From: JBMYQA01 sp049600855
Lineage (GTDB): Bacteria > Bacteroidota > Bacteroidia > Cytophagales > Flammeovirgaceae
Reading direction: 5' to 3'
DNA length: 33,545 nucleotides
Assembly (NCBI GenBank): GCA_049600855.1
Contig: JBMYQA010000031.1
Coordinates: 1-33,545, forward strand
Position numbers and translations under genes: made by a program. Shown here piece by piece: positions 26,004 to 33,545 of this stretch. The stretch's first letter is position 1, and each line of letters opens with the position of its first letter. Below the pieces are notes generated by a model. That model was given only the letters and a program-made list of their open reading frames with translations. It made no database searches and had not been told where the DNA came from.

Positions 26004-27287
26004 ATGAAAGATTTAATCGCAGAATTGCAGTGGCGTGGTATGATTCATCAAACCATGCCTGGTTTGGAAGAGCAACTATCCAAAGAAATGACTTCTGGCT
26101 ATATTGGTTTCGATCCTACTGCCAATTCGCTGCATATTGGAAACTTGGCAACCATTATGTTGTTGAAACAATTGCAGTTGGCAGGACATAAGCCCTATGC
26201 TTTGGTGGGCGGTGCTACGGGTATGGTTGGTGATCCATCGGGAAAATCAGCTGAACGAAACCTATTGGATGAGGAAACCCTGCGATATAACCAAGACTGC
26301 ATCAAAAAACAATTAGAGAAATTCTTAGACTTTGATTGTGGCGATAACTCCGCCGTAATGGTTAACAACTACGACTGGTTTAAGGAGTTTGATTTCTTAG
26401 GCTTTTTGCGTGACGTTGGTAAGCACATCACGGTAAATTACATGATGGCTAAAGATTCTGTGAAAAATCGCTTAGAAACAGGCATTTCCTTTACGGAGTT
26501 CTCCTACCAATTATTGCAAGGCTACGATTTCTACCATTTGTATAAAGAACATGACGTGCGCCTACAAATGGGCGGTTCTGATCAATGGGGAAATATTACT
26601 ACAGGTACCGAGCTGATTCGTAGAATGGGCGGCGGTTCAGCCTTTGCACTTACTTGTCCCTTAGTGACTAAAGCGGACGGCACCAAGTTTGGTAAATCTG
26701 AAGCAGGAAATGTATGGCTCGATCCTGAGCTAACCTCTCCTTATGCATTCTACCAGTTTTGGTTGAATGTGACTGATGAAGATGCACCTAAATTAATTCG
26801 GGTATTTACCTTGTATACCCAAGAAGAGATTGAGGCTTTTGAAAAAGAACATGCCGAGGCTCCTCACTTAAGAGTGTTGCAACATGCCATTGCCAATGAA
26901 GTGACCACGCGAGTACATGGCAAAGTAGCACTAGAAGGCGCTAAAGCTGCCTCGCAAATTTTATTTAATAAGAAAGCTACCTTTGATGATTTAAAGTCTA
27001 TCGACTTGCTCACATGGAAAGGAATCGCTAAAGAATTGCCGCTAAGAAGTGTTTCTAAAGATCAATTAGGTACGGTAGAAGAAGTGGCTGATCTGTTATC
27101 AAATACAACAGAAAACCTCATCTTTAAATCGAAAGGAGAAGCCACTCGAATGATTAAAGGTGGTGGTGTGCGGATTAATAAAGATAAAGTAGCTGATCCA
27201 AAACAAGGTGTTGATTTTGAATTGGTTCATGATCGTTACATGCTGGTGCAAGTAGGTAAGCGCTTTTTCCTGATTGAAGCTGAATAG
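26004..27287 (+). CDS. tyrS: Tyrosyl-tRNA synthetase
   Basis: 427 residues, normal for bacterial TyrRS. It charges tRNA-Tyr with tyrosine using ATP in the cytoplasm. The class I motif HIGH appears as HIGN (44-47), the tyrosine-binding region as GGSDQWGN (190-197), and the KMSKS loop as KFGKS (228-232). A C-terminal S4 RNA-binding domain is present (about 355-425, EATRMIKGGGVRINKDKVAD). It has its own -7 box and a strong terminator, so it is a single-gene unit. Convergent to it is a deiodinase-type enzyme that in relatives acts on halotyrosines. Confidence 0.97.
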   Translation: MKDLIAELQWRGMIHQTMPGLEEQLSKEMTSGYIGFDPTANSLHIGNLATIMLLKQLQLAGHKPYALVGGATGMVGDPSGKSAERNLLDEETLRYNQDCIKKQLEKFLDFDCGDNSAVMVNNYDWFKEFDFLGFLRDVGKHITVNYMMAKDSVKNRLETGISFTEFSYQLLQGYDFYHLYKEHDVRLQMGGSDQWGNITTGTELIRRMGGGSAFALTCPLVTKADGTKFGKSEAGNVWLDPELTSPYAFYQFWLNVTDEDAPKLIRVFTLYTQEEIEAFEKEHAEAPHLRVLQHAIANEVTTRVHGKVALEGAKAASQILFNKKATFDDLKSIDLLTWKGIAKELPLRSVSKDQLGTVEEVADLLSNTTENLIFKSKGEATRMIKGGGVRINKDKVADPKQGVDFELVHDRYMLVQVGKRFFLIEAE

Positions 27288-27311
27288 AGCTGTGATCACT
27301 TTTAAATAGAT

Positions 27312-27346
27312 TAAATGCGCATTTTTCAATGCGCATTTAGTTTTTT
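27312..27346 (+). terminator. Intrinsic terminator of tyrS
   Basis: A 12-base perfect stem, TAAATGCGCATT (27312-27323) with AATGCGCATTTA (27328-27339), a four-base loop and six T (27341-27346). It begins 24 bases after the tyrS stop. The convergent deiodinase-like gene ends 64 bases further on. Confidence 0.9.
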
Positions 27347-27410
27347 ATTACTGGTGAATGACACAAATGGTACACATCTTAAACCATACTCACCAATTGT
27401 GTGCTAAGTA

Positions 27411-28079
27411 TTACTCAAAATAAACAATCACATCTTCTGCTGATTTACGGGAGATATCAGGCACTTCCGCATTTTCGGCAGGATAACCCACTGGAATTAA
27501 CAAAAATGGTTTCTCATTTTTGGGGCGCTCCAGCACTTTTGCCAAAAAGTTTAACGGGCTTGGTGTGTGTGTTAAAGAAACAAGTCCTGCATTATGAATA
27601 GCGGTTAGCAAAAAGCCACTTGCCAAACCGACAGACTCAGTCACATAGTAGTTATTTTTCTTTTGTCCTTCTTCCTCCTCATAAATTCTTCGGAATACCA
27701 CAATCAGCCACGGCGCGATTTCTAAGAAAGGCTTATGCTCATCTGTACCAAACTTTTGTAAATCGTCTAACCATTCATCAGACATGCGGCCATGATAGTT
27801 TTCATGCTCTTCTTTCTCTGCCGCTTCTCGAATGGCTTTTTTCATCTCCGGGTTTGAGATGGCACAAAACGTCCAAGGTTGCTTATTCGCTCCTGAAGGT
27901 GCCGAAGAAGCTGTCATGATAATTTCTTCAATCAACGCTTTAGGAACAGGCTTATCCGAAAACTCTCGAATACTGCGTCTTTGTTCCATGTACTGATGAA
28001 AGTTCAATCCGCGTGTGAGCGATTCTTCGCTGGAAAACTGTTGGGCCTTGTAGGGAATAAATTTATCTGCTTTAGCCAT
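27411..28079 (-). CDS. Nitroreductase-fold flavoprotein of the iodotyrosine deiodinase type
   Basis: 222 residues. The FMN phosphate-binding start RRSIREF (34-40), SAPSGANKQPWTF (59-71) and the C-terminal GLVSLTHTPSPLNF and PVGYP segments follow vertebrate iodotyrosine deiodinase closely. The active-site lid residues that grip the amino-acid part of halotyrosines in the human enzyme (E157, Y161, K182) align at matching spacing with E91, Y95 and K116 here. Ordinary nitroreductases lack this triad. The predicted reaction is reductive removal of iodine, or bromine, from halogenated tyrosine using reduced FMN. Homologues exist in bacteria including Bacteroidota, with unclear physiological role. 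It is a single gene convergent to tyrS, which suggests but does not prove a link to tyrosine quality. A general nitroreductase role remains possible. Confidence 0.87.
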   Translation of the reverse strand: MAKADKFIPYKAQQFSSEESLTRGLNFHQYMEQRRSIREFSDKPVPKALIEEIIMTASSAPSGANKQPWTFCAISNPEMKKAIREAAEKEEHENYHGRMSDEWLDDLQKFGTDEHKPFLEIAPWLIVVFRRIYEEEEGQKKNNYYVTESVGLASGFLLTAIHNAGLVSLTHTPSPLNFLAKVLERPKNEKPFLLIPVGYPAENAEVPDISRKSAEDVIVYFE

Positions 28080-28257
28080 AATATTGATCGGTGTTGATGG
28101 TAAGGTTGTCTACTAAGGTGCTAAGATGTCAAAAAATTCCTGAGCTTTGAATTATTATCCGTTGTTTTTAACTCCACACCTCGCTACTGATGTGTGGAGA
28201 TCAGGTTTATCCCAACTACAAATTTACGCTCTCATTTACTTTTCGATGCCTGAAATA

Positions 28258-28289
28258 TTTTGATTTGTTGATATTACATCCAACATTTG
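28258..28289 (+). promoter_or_regulatory. Candidate promoter for the phytase-like lipoprotein gene
   Basis: TTTTG (28258-28262) as -33 element, 19-base spacer, then AACATTTG (28282-28289), which matches TAnnTTTG at seven of eight positions. ATG 28359 lies 69 bases downstream. Confidence 0.4.
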
Positions 28290-28358
28290 TTAGCCGATTC
28301 TTGACATACCAAATTTACTTGAATAAAATCCAAGTCATCCCTTACCTAAAGTTAACCT

Positions 28359-29471
28359 ATGCCAAAAATTACCTTAAATTGGTTGGCTCTTTTGTGCCTT
28401 ACCTTAATCTCTTGCCGAGATGAAAACACCATTACTCCCCCACAAATTTCTGGACTTCGATTCATTGGAGAACAAGTCATTCCTTACAATACGCAGTTCC
28501 AATCATCAACAGTTGGCGGCCTTTCTGCCATCGATTACCATAACAATACTTGGTTCCTATTAAGTGATGATAAAAACGAACCTCGATTTTACACCGCTAC
28601 GCTCAGCTTTGATGAAGACAGCTTTCACACAATCGAGCTACTAGCCAAAGTTGACTTATTAGACATCAATAATCAAGCATTTCAAGCTGAAGCGCCTGAT
28701 CCTGAAGCATTACGGTTACACCCTAAAACGAATCAAATCATTTGGACGAGTGAAGGTGACATGAATAAGGGAATCAACCCTTTTGTACGAATTGCTTCAC
28801 CCACGGGGCAATTTATCAACGAAATTGAATTACCTGAATTATTTCACGCCAATAGCAGTCTGGGTGGCCCTCGGTTAAATGGGGTGTTTGAAGGCGTGTG
28901 CATCGACACGAACTACGAGGGCTACTGGGTAAGCTTGGAAGAACCGCTCATTCAGGATGGAGAAGAAGCTAGTTTCTTTTCCTCCGAAAAATCTCCGATC
29001 CGAATAAGTTACATCAATCAGACAAGTACACAGTTTGGTGAGCAATATGCCTATCAATTAGACAAAGTTGCTCGGCGACCTATCCCATCAGATGGTTTTT
29101 CTGTAAATGGTGTAGTAGAGCTTTTAGCATTAAGCAAAACCACACTACTCGTATTGGAAAGGTCTTACGCTGTAGGCTATGTAGACGGAGGCAATAATGT
29201 TAAAATCTATCAAGCAGATTTAACGCATGCGACAGATGTTTCCAAAATCAATGCACTGGCTACGCACACATTTACTCCCGTAACTAAAACCTTATTATTT
29301 GATTTTGAAACGATTAGGGATGAGCTAACACAAAACCGAGTTGATAATATTGAGGGCATGGCTTTTGGCCCTACGCTACCCAATGGTAATCGCTCTTTGG
29401 TACTGGTATCTGATAATAATTTTAATCCAATCCAGTTAACCCAGTTATTAGTGTTTGAGGTAATGCCGTAA
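28359..29471 (+). CDS. Esterase-like/phytase-family lipoprotein
   Basis: 370 residues. The start is a lipoprotein signal, LCLTLISC with lipobox cysteine C19, so the mature protein should be lipid-anchored in the periplasm or outer membrane. The body matches the 'esterase-like activity of phytase' family (PF13449): GGLSAIDYHNNTWFLLSDD near the N-terminus, DPEALRLHP, FEGVCID with GYWVSLEEP, and VDNIEGMAFGP...LVLVSDNNF near the C-terminus, the pattern of a beta-propeller phosphoesterase-like enzyme. Activity and substrate are not established for most members. Only 36 bases separate it from the glutaminase gene, so co-transcription is likely. Confidence 0.87.
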   Translation: MPKITLNWLALLCLTLISCRDENTITPPQISGLRFIGEQVIPYNTQFQSSTVGGLSAIDYHNNTWFLLSDDKNEPRFYTATLSFDEDSFHTIELLAKVDLLDINNQAFQAEAPDPEALRLHPKTNQIIWTSEGDMNKGINPFVRIASPTGQFINEIELPELFHANSSLGGPRLNGVFEGVCIDTNYEGYWVSLEEPLIQDGEEASFFSSEKSPIRISYINQTSTQFGEQYAYQLDKVARRPIPSDGFSVNGVVELLALSKTTLLVLERSYAVGYVDGGNNVKIYQADLTHATDVSKINALATHTFTPVTKTLLFDFETIRDELTQNRVDNIEGMAFGPTLPNGNRSLVLVSDNNFNPIQLTQLLVFEVMP

Positions 29472-29507
29472 ATGCTATTCTACGTGCGTCAATAAAGCAT
29501 TTTCAAC

Positions 29508-30422
29508 ATGAATATAAACCAGATACTTCAAGAGATTGCTCAAGAAACTACTCCCTTTCAAACCCAAGGAGAGTTAGCCACCTATATTCCGGAGCTTGCC
29601 CACGTCAATCCCAATCAATTTGGAGTACATGTGATTTCATTAGAAGGCAATACCTATCAAATTGGAGACAGTCAAGTCAAATTCTCCATTCAAAGTATTT
29701 CCAAGGTATTATCCTTATCACTCGCTATTCATTTGGTTGGAGAACAGGTGTGGGAACGTATTGACGTAGAGCCATCGGGCGATCCTTTCAACTCTCTGGT
29801 ATTATTAGAAAGTGAAAATGGAATTCCCCGAAATCCACTCATTAATTCAGGAGCCATCGTCATTGCCGATATCTTGGTTTCCCAGCTCAACAAACCCAAG
29901 GCTGATTTTCTAGCTTATGTTCGAAAGATCTCAGGCACCTCAACTATTGATTTTAATTTAAAAGTTGCTGCTTCTGAAAAAGCGTTCGGGTATCGCAATG
30001 CTGCCTTGGCTAATTTGATTAAGTCATTTGGTAACTTAGAAGGAAATATTGATGAAGTCTTAGATTTTTATTTTCACCAATGTGCCATCGAAATGACTTG
30101 CGCAGAATTGGCAAAATCCTTCCTGCTTTTTGCGAATCATGGCGATATCCCTGAATCAGGAGAGCAAATCCTCTCCAAAACACAAACCAAACGACTCAAT
30201 GCCCTCATGCAAACCTGTGGCTTTTATGATGAAGCAGGAGAGTTTGCTTTTAAAGTAGGTCTGCCAGGAAAAAGTGGCGTAGGAGGTGGAATTGTCGCGA
30301 TTCATCCAAGGGATTACAGCATCGCAGTTTGGAGTCCAAAGCTCAACCCAAAAGGCAACTCTGTTTTGGGAATGAAAGCGCTAGAGTTATTCACGACAAA
30401 AACAGGACTATCCATTTTTTAA
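29508..30422 (+). CDS. glsA: Glutaminase A
   Basis: 304 residues, the normal bacterial length. The enzyme hydrolyses glutamine to glutamate and ammonia in the cytoplasm using a beta-lactamase-like serine mechanism. The SxxK motif is S63-I-S-K66 within FSIQSISKVLSL. Other conserved blocks are EPSGDPFNSL, PRNPLINSGAI, FGYRNAALANLIKSFGN, QCAIEMTCAELAKS and GLPGKSGVGGGIVA near the C-terminus. No ankyrin or STAS extension is present. It probably shares a transcript with the upstream phytase-like lipoprotein gene (36-base gap). Confidence 0.96.
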   Translation: MNINQILQEIAQETTPFQTQGELATYIPELAHVNPNQFGVHVISLEGNTYQIGDSQVKFSIQSISKVLSLSLAIHLVGEQVWERIDVEPSGDPFNSLVLLESENGIPRNPLINSGAIVIADILVSQLNKPKADFLAYVRKISGTSTIDFNLKVAASEKAFGYRNAALANLIKSFGNLEGNIDEVLDFYFHQCAIEMTCAELAKSFLLFANHGDIPESGEQILSKTQTKRLNALMQTCGFYDEAGEFAFKVGLPGKSGVGGGIVAIHPRDYSIAVWSPKLNPKGNSVLGMKALELFTTKTGLSIF

Positions 30423-30538
30423 AATTAAAAACCCTATTTAAACGTTGATTTAAACACTTAAAACCCCTTACTTACGTTTAATTCACGAAGTTGTCTAACA
30501 AACCACTTCAACTTATTTATCAATCTAAATTCAATATC

Positions 30539-31108
30539 ATGAAAAAAACGCTATTCGCATTTCTACTTTGCCTTTGTGCCACTTTTACTTGGGCACAGTC
30601 AGATTACATCACAGGTCGATTTTATGAAGGATACATCATTAAAAAAGACGGTACGCAAAAGCGAGGATTAATTCAGTATTTAGCTGAACCTGCCCGATAT
30701 GAAAAAGTGATCTTTAAGGCAAGCAATAAGGCAAAGAAAGAAAAGTATACACCTAAAAACTTAGGGGGTTATAAAGTGGCTGATGTCTTATACCATGCCA
30801 TACAATACGAAGATGTTGTATTTAAAAGCCAAAAATTTCTTGCACTAGAAAAAGATGGTTGCCTAAAACAGTATTACCACAGGCAATATAGCCAACAAGA
30901 CGCAGCTTGGAATACCATCATGATTTTGGTAAATGGAGATAAAGCAATTTCTACGCAAACTTTTGTGTTGAAGTATACGGCTAAAATGTCTGAATTAGTG
31001 AAGGATAATAAGGAACTAGCCAACAAAATTAAAAATAAAGAAGACGGCTATGGCCTGCTCAAAATTGAAAAGATTGTTGATGAATACAACAGTTCATGCA
31101 ACAAATAA
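30539..31108 (+). CDS. Small exported protein of unknown function
   Basis: 189 residues from ATG 30539; an upstream in-frame TTG at 30491 would place 16 polar residues before the signal peptide, so it is not used here. Residues 1-19 (MKKTLFAFLLCLCATFTWA) form a signal peptide. The mature part starts with FYEGYIIKKDGTQKRGLIQY and YTPKNLGGYKV, similar in style to small Bacteroidota proteins with a DGY-type beta repeat, but I cannot name the family. The protein is followed after 29 bases by another exported protein gene on the same strand, so the two probably form an operon. Confidence 0.8.
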   Translation: MKKTLFAFLLCLCATFTWAQSDYITGRFYEGYIIKKDGTQKRGLIQYLAEPARYEKVIFKASNKAKKEKYTPKNLGGYKVADVLYHAIQYEDVVFKSQKFLALEKDGCLKQYYHRQYSQQDAAWNTIMILVNGDKAISTQTFVLKYTAKMSELVKDNKELANKIKNKEDGYGLLKIEKIVDEYNSSCNK

Positions 31109-31137
31109 CTTCTATCCAACACATTTATCACAGTATC

Positions 31138-32604
31138 ATGAAAAAATTCACCTATATTCTTCCCATTCTCCTCTGTTGGACAGTCAGCTCTTTTGCACAA
31201 AATGTGAGTTGGGGTTTACCCTCTAAAACTCAAGAAGAGCAAGGCTTTGAAGTTCAGTGGGTTGCGGACGGTACCGAATTCATATACAAGGTTAAATCGA
31301 AGTATGACTTAAGTATTTTTGATACAAGAGTAATTGTAGAAAAATACAAGTTTAGCAATCTGGAGAAACTTGGCGAAGAGACCATTTCAAAAAAAGAGCC
31401 TCGGTTTACCAATAATGGAATTTTCCAAAAAGAAGGACTCGATTTTCTATTCTTTGCACGAGAGTTTAAAGGCGGGGAGTTGGTGTTAAGCTGGCAAGAT
31501 GTGAATATTGCTACAGGTGCCAAAGGAACAAGAACAGAAATTGCACGCATTAAGGGAAAAAACATCAATAATTCAGGCCGCTTTATTGTTGCTCAATCTG
31601 CGGATAAAGAATATTATGCGGTGTTACAAGAGCAAATGTTCGTCAAAAAAACGAATGAGAAAGTAGCAATTTCTCTTTTTGATAAAAACTTTAAGTTAGT
31701 CAAAACGGTTTCTTACCAATATCCTTACCTGGCTAAAAGAGGTCCAATTCATAATTTATATGTGTCGGATGAAGGCGATGTATACCTCGTTAAGAATGTA
31801 AAACAACCTAAAATGAAGCCTTTTTTAAGCTTATTTTACTGGGATCAGACAAAAAACAGTTTGACAGAACATAGCTTAAAGTTGGAGAACAACCTACAGA
31901 TTCTTCAGTTTCAAGGGCAATTCCAAGATAATAGTCTATTTATTCAAGGTGTGTTTACAACCGAAGGTTCTAAGGGTATACAAATGAAAGTAGGCTATGC
32001 GGGTTCTGAAGGGGCAACTGCCAATGGTATTCTTGCTGCCAAATTTACCAAGGGCAAAAAAGATTACTTGCAAATGAATAAAACCGACCGACTGTATAAC
32101 GTGAATCTCAAAGCGTTTGAAATCGGTGATGAGAAAACGTTCGGTATGTTTGATCGCCTATTTGTTGAGAAAAAGAACAAACCAGGAACTACAAATACTG
32201 ATTTTCAGTACGATTACTTCTATTCCTACAGTGGTTTTTACATGGCTATGCTGGATAATGCAACGGGTAAATTAGACTGGCTGAGTACCATAGAAGATGA
32301 AGAACCCAAAAGTAAAAATGATGGAGGTGATTTACTCTCCTATGTATACCATATTGGAGAAGAAAATATTGTCGTATTTTACAACGATACCCGAAAAGGC
32401 TACCGCTATCCTGTAAAGGAGGTTTACGATATGAAGGGCGCTCGTGTGAGTAAAGCAGATATTTTTAAGCCGGGCTTAGGAGGAACAGGAGGTACTTACT
32501 TCAATTTAAGTATGGATACCTTTTTCCCACTTCGGGACAACATTTACTTAATTAAAGCGAAAAGTGCTGTAGAAAGTAAGCTCGGTAAAATGCAATTGAA
32601 TTAA
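31138..32604 (+). CDS. Exported, probably beta-propeller-like protein of unknown function
   Basis: 488 residues from ATG 31138; an upstream in-frame ATG at 31096 overlaps the previous gene and puts non-signal residues first, so the later start is preferred. Residues 1-20 (MKKFTYILPILLCWTVSSFA) are a signal peptide. The rest shows repeated short beta-strand units (for example LYVSDEGDVYLVKN, MAMLDNATGKLDWLST and NIVVFYNDTRKGYRY), suggesting a beta-propeller or similar all-beta fold in the periplasm. No catalytic motif or sorting domain is recognisable. It probably forms a two-gene operon with the small exported protein just upstream. Confidence 0.8.
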   Translation: MKKFTYILPILLCWTVSSFAQNVSWGLPSKTQEEQGFEVQWVADGTEFIYKVKSKYDLSIFDTRVIVEKYKFSNLEKLGEETISKKEPRFTNNGIFQKEGLDFLFFAREFKGGELVLSWQDVNIATGAKGTRTEIARIKGKNINNSGRFIVAQSADKEYYAVLQEQMFVKKTNEKVAISLFDKNFKLVKTVSYQYPYLAKRGPIHNLYVSDEGDVYLVKNVKQPKMKPFLSLFYWDQTKNSLTEHSLKLENNLQILQFQGQFQDNSLFIQGVFTTEGSKGIQMKVGYAGSEGATANGILAAKFTKGKKDYLQMNKTDRLYNVNLKAFEIGDEKTFGMFDRLFVEKKNKPGTTNTDFQYDYFYSYSGFYMAMLDNATGKLDWLSTIEDEEPKSKNDGGDLLSYVYHIGEENIVVFYNDTRKGYRYPVKEVYDMKGARVSKADIFKPGLGGTGGTYFNLSMDTFFPLRDNIYLIKAKSAVESKLGKMQLN

Positions 32605-32630
32605 TAACCGTGATGCCTGACAACTGGTGT

Positions 32631-32671
32631 AGTGATCATCACTAAAGTCGTTCTGAGCGTTTCTCTCAGAA
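32631..32671. repeat. Two adjacent palindromes after the exported-protein operon
   Basis: AGTGAT-C-ATCACT (32631-32643) is a perfect 13-base palindrome. It is followed by TTCTGAG (32651-32657) and CTCAGAA (32665-32671), a 7-bp stem with a seven-base loop. Neither has a T tract. Confidence 0.5.
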
Positions 32672-32736
32672 TATTAAATCCCGTAAATCTCAGATGTACA
32701 ATTGAATCCACATAACTAATCAGGCAGTCCCAACTA

Positions 32737-32772
32737 ATAAGTCATCTCAATTTGTTTATTGAGATGACTTAT
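32737..32772. terminator. Strong hairpin between convergent genes, probable bidirectional terminator
   Basis: A 15-base perfect stem, ATAAGTCATCTCAAT (32737-32751) with ATTGAGATGACTTAT (32758-32772), around a six-base loop. It lies between two convergent genes, but the flanking T tracts on both strands are weak (GCTTTAAT on plus). Its arms resemble those of the terminator at 17865-17899. Confidence 0.65.
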
Positions 32773-32791
32773 GCTTTAATAACAAATGGAT

Positions 32792-33545
32792 TTACGACCC
32801 CATTAATACCTTCACGAGGTTATATTTAATTTGGAAGAAATCTTGCATAGAAAGTCCGTCTTCTAACGCCTCTACTAATGATTCGATTGGACGGAAGGTA
32901 ATTTTTGGATTATCAATCGTTTCTAGCCAACCGCTTCGTCCTCTACCTGTGGTAATCACTACAATAAAGTTTTCAGGCAATTCTTCCAACATCCCAATTT
33001 CCTTATTCACAAACTCATCAATCTGATTTGCGGTATATTTTTGACGTGAAAATGACTCAATAAAGGAAAGGTGTAAGATGAGGAAATTGCACCCTTTGAG
33101 CATATTGCTAATCTCTTGATGCCAAACCACATCTTTTTCTGGAAACACATGAAGGTTTAATTGCTCTTCTAACGTCTGACGCTTATTCTCTGGCATTCGT
33201 TTGTGTATGCGGTTATCAATCACACAAACTTTGGTATCAATGGCTTCAAAGAGTTCAATTAGTAAACTTGACTTTTCAAATCGATAATTATTAATTCCAG
33301 AAAAGCCATTACCTGCATAAAAATGTTTCAAAAACGTACCATGTGAACGAATTTCACACAATTGTTGACTTACTCCCGCTTGCTGATCTCCATGAGACAG
33401 CTCGATAATCCGTCCTGTAAAACTTTCTAGCTCAAACTTTCCATATAAATCCAAGTAGTTCCGATAGGATACTTCTCCTTGCTCATCCAATTGCAACAAA
33501 CCAATCGGTGTATTTCGAATCGAAATTAGGGTTTGAATTTTAGTT
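32792..33545 (-). CDS. C-terminal part of a probable signalling protein (start outside window)
   Basis: The frame runs open through the right edge; about 250 residues are visible and the true start is beyond it. A TTG at 33499 is in frame, but sequence continues upstream with ISIRNTPIGLLQLDEQGEV, which resembles the start of a PAS domain, so that TTG is not the start. The visible C-terminal module has three Rossmann-like hydrophobic strands (TKVCVIDNRI, NFLILHLSFIES, NFIVVITTGRGRSGW) and ends in FRPIESLVEAL...YNLVKVLMGS. I recall similar blocks at the ends of uncharacterised Bacteroidota sensor-type proteins but cannot name the family. It has no recognisable receiver or DNA-binding domain. 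The protein is probably cytoplasmic; its function is unknown. Confidence 0.75.
   Translation of the reverse strand, partial: TKIQTLISIRNTPIGLLQLDEQGEVSYRNYLDLYGKFELESFTGRIIELSHGDQQAGVSQQLCEIRSHGTFLKHFYAGNGFSGINNYRFEKSSLLIELFEAIDTKVCVIDNRIHKRMPENKRQTLEEQLNLHVFPEKDVVWHQEISNMLKGCNFLILHLSFIESFSRQKYTANQIDEFVNKEIGMLEELPENFIVVITTGRGRSGWLETIDNPKITFRPIESLVEALEDGLSMQDFFQIKYNLVKVLMGS

Noticed and set aside
31096..31137. Upstream ATG for the 488-residue exported protein
   Set aside because: It overlaps the preceding gene and would put polar residues before an otherwise ideal signal peptide starting at 31138.

Overview
The window (33,545 bp, AT-rich, densely coding) looks like chromosomal DNA of a Bacteroidota bacterium, most likely a free-living, probably aquatic, member of the Cytophagales or relatives. 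The evidence is a secreted protein with a type IX secretion (T9SS) sorting domain, a DUF5687 permease, a DUF5916 outer-membrane protein, a two-component-propeller (Reg_prop/Y_Y_Y) histidine kinase, and promoter -7 elements of the Bacteroidota form TAnnTTTG with no clear Shine-Dalgarno sites. I see no tRNA, rRNA, CRISPR array, insertion sequence or prophage.

Layout. 0.2-5.8 kb: a membrane-anchored SpoIIE-type phosphatase and a membrane histidine kinase with the same N-terminal membrane domain, separated by a half-length starch-synthase-like protein and a divergent DapB. 5.8-7.8 kb: an MFS transporter and a TIP30-like NAD(P)-binding protein, both on the minus strand. 8.1-15.3 kb: cell-envelope genes (DUF5916/CBM9 outer-membrane protein, T9SS-secreted vWA protein, two overlapping O-antigen polymerase/ligase-like membrane proteins). 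15.6-17.8 kb: a DUF5687 permease plus ABC ATPase operon ending in a good terminator. 18.1-20.8 kb: two exported proteins of unknown function, the first with an Obg-fold-like glycine-rich region. 21.0-24.2 kb: a 1,091-residue propeller histidine kinase on the minus strand. 24.6-28.1 kb: membrane metallophosphoesterase, tyrosyl-tRNA synthetase, and convergently an iodotyrosine-deiodinase-type flavoprotein. 28.4-32.6 kb: a phytase-like lipoprotein, glutaminase, and two small exported proteins. 32.8 kb to the right edge: the C-terminal part of a probable signalling protein whose N-terminus lies outside the window.

Most genes look like ordinary housekeeping or envelope genes, and I find no single large multi-gene novel system. 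The points most worth a second look are: the shared membrane sensor domain on two different outputs; the deiodinase-like enzyme with its full substrate-binding triad beside tyrS; the secreted Obg-like glycine-rich module; the uncharacterised C-terminal module at the right edge; and two enzyme homologues (DapB and starch synthase) whose key catalytic or binding motifs have been replaced.

All identifications are from reading the sequence and remembered family motifs; no database search was run.
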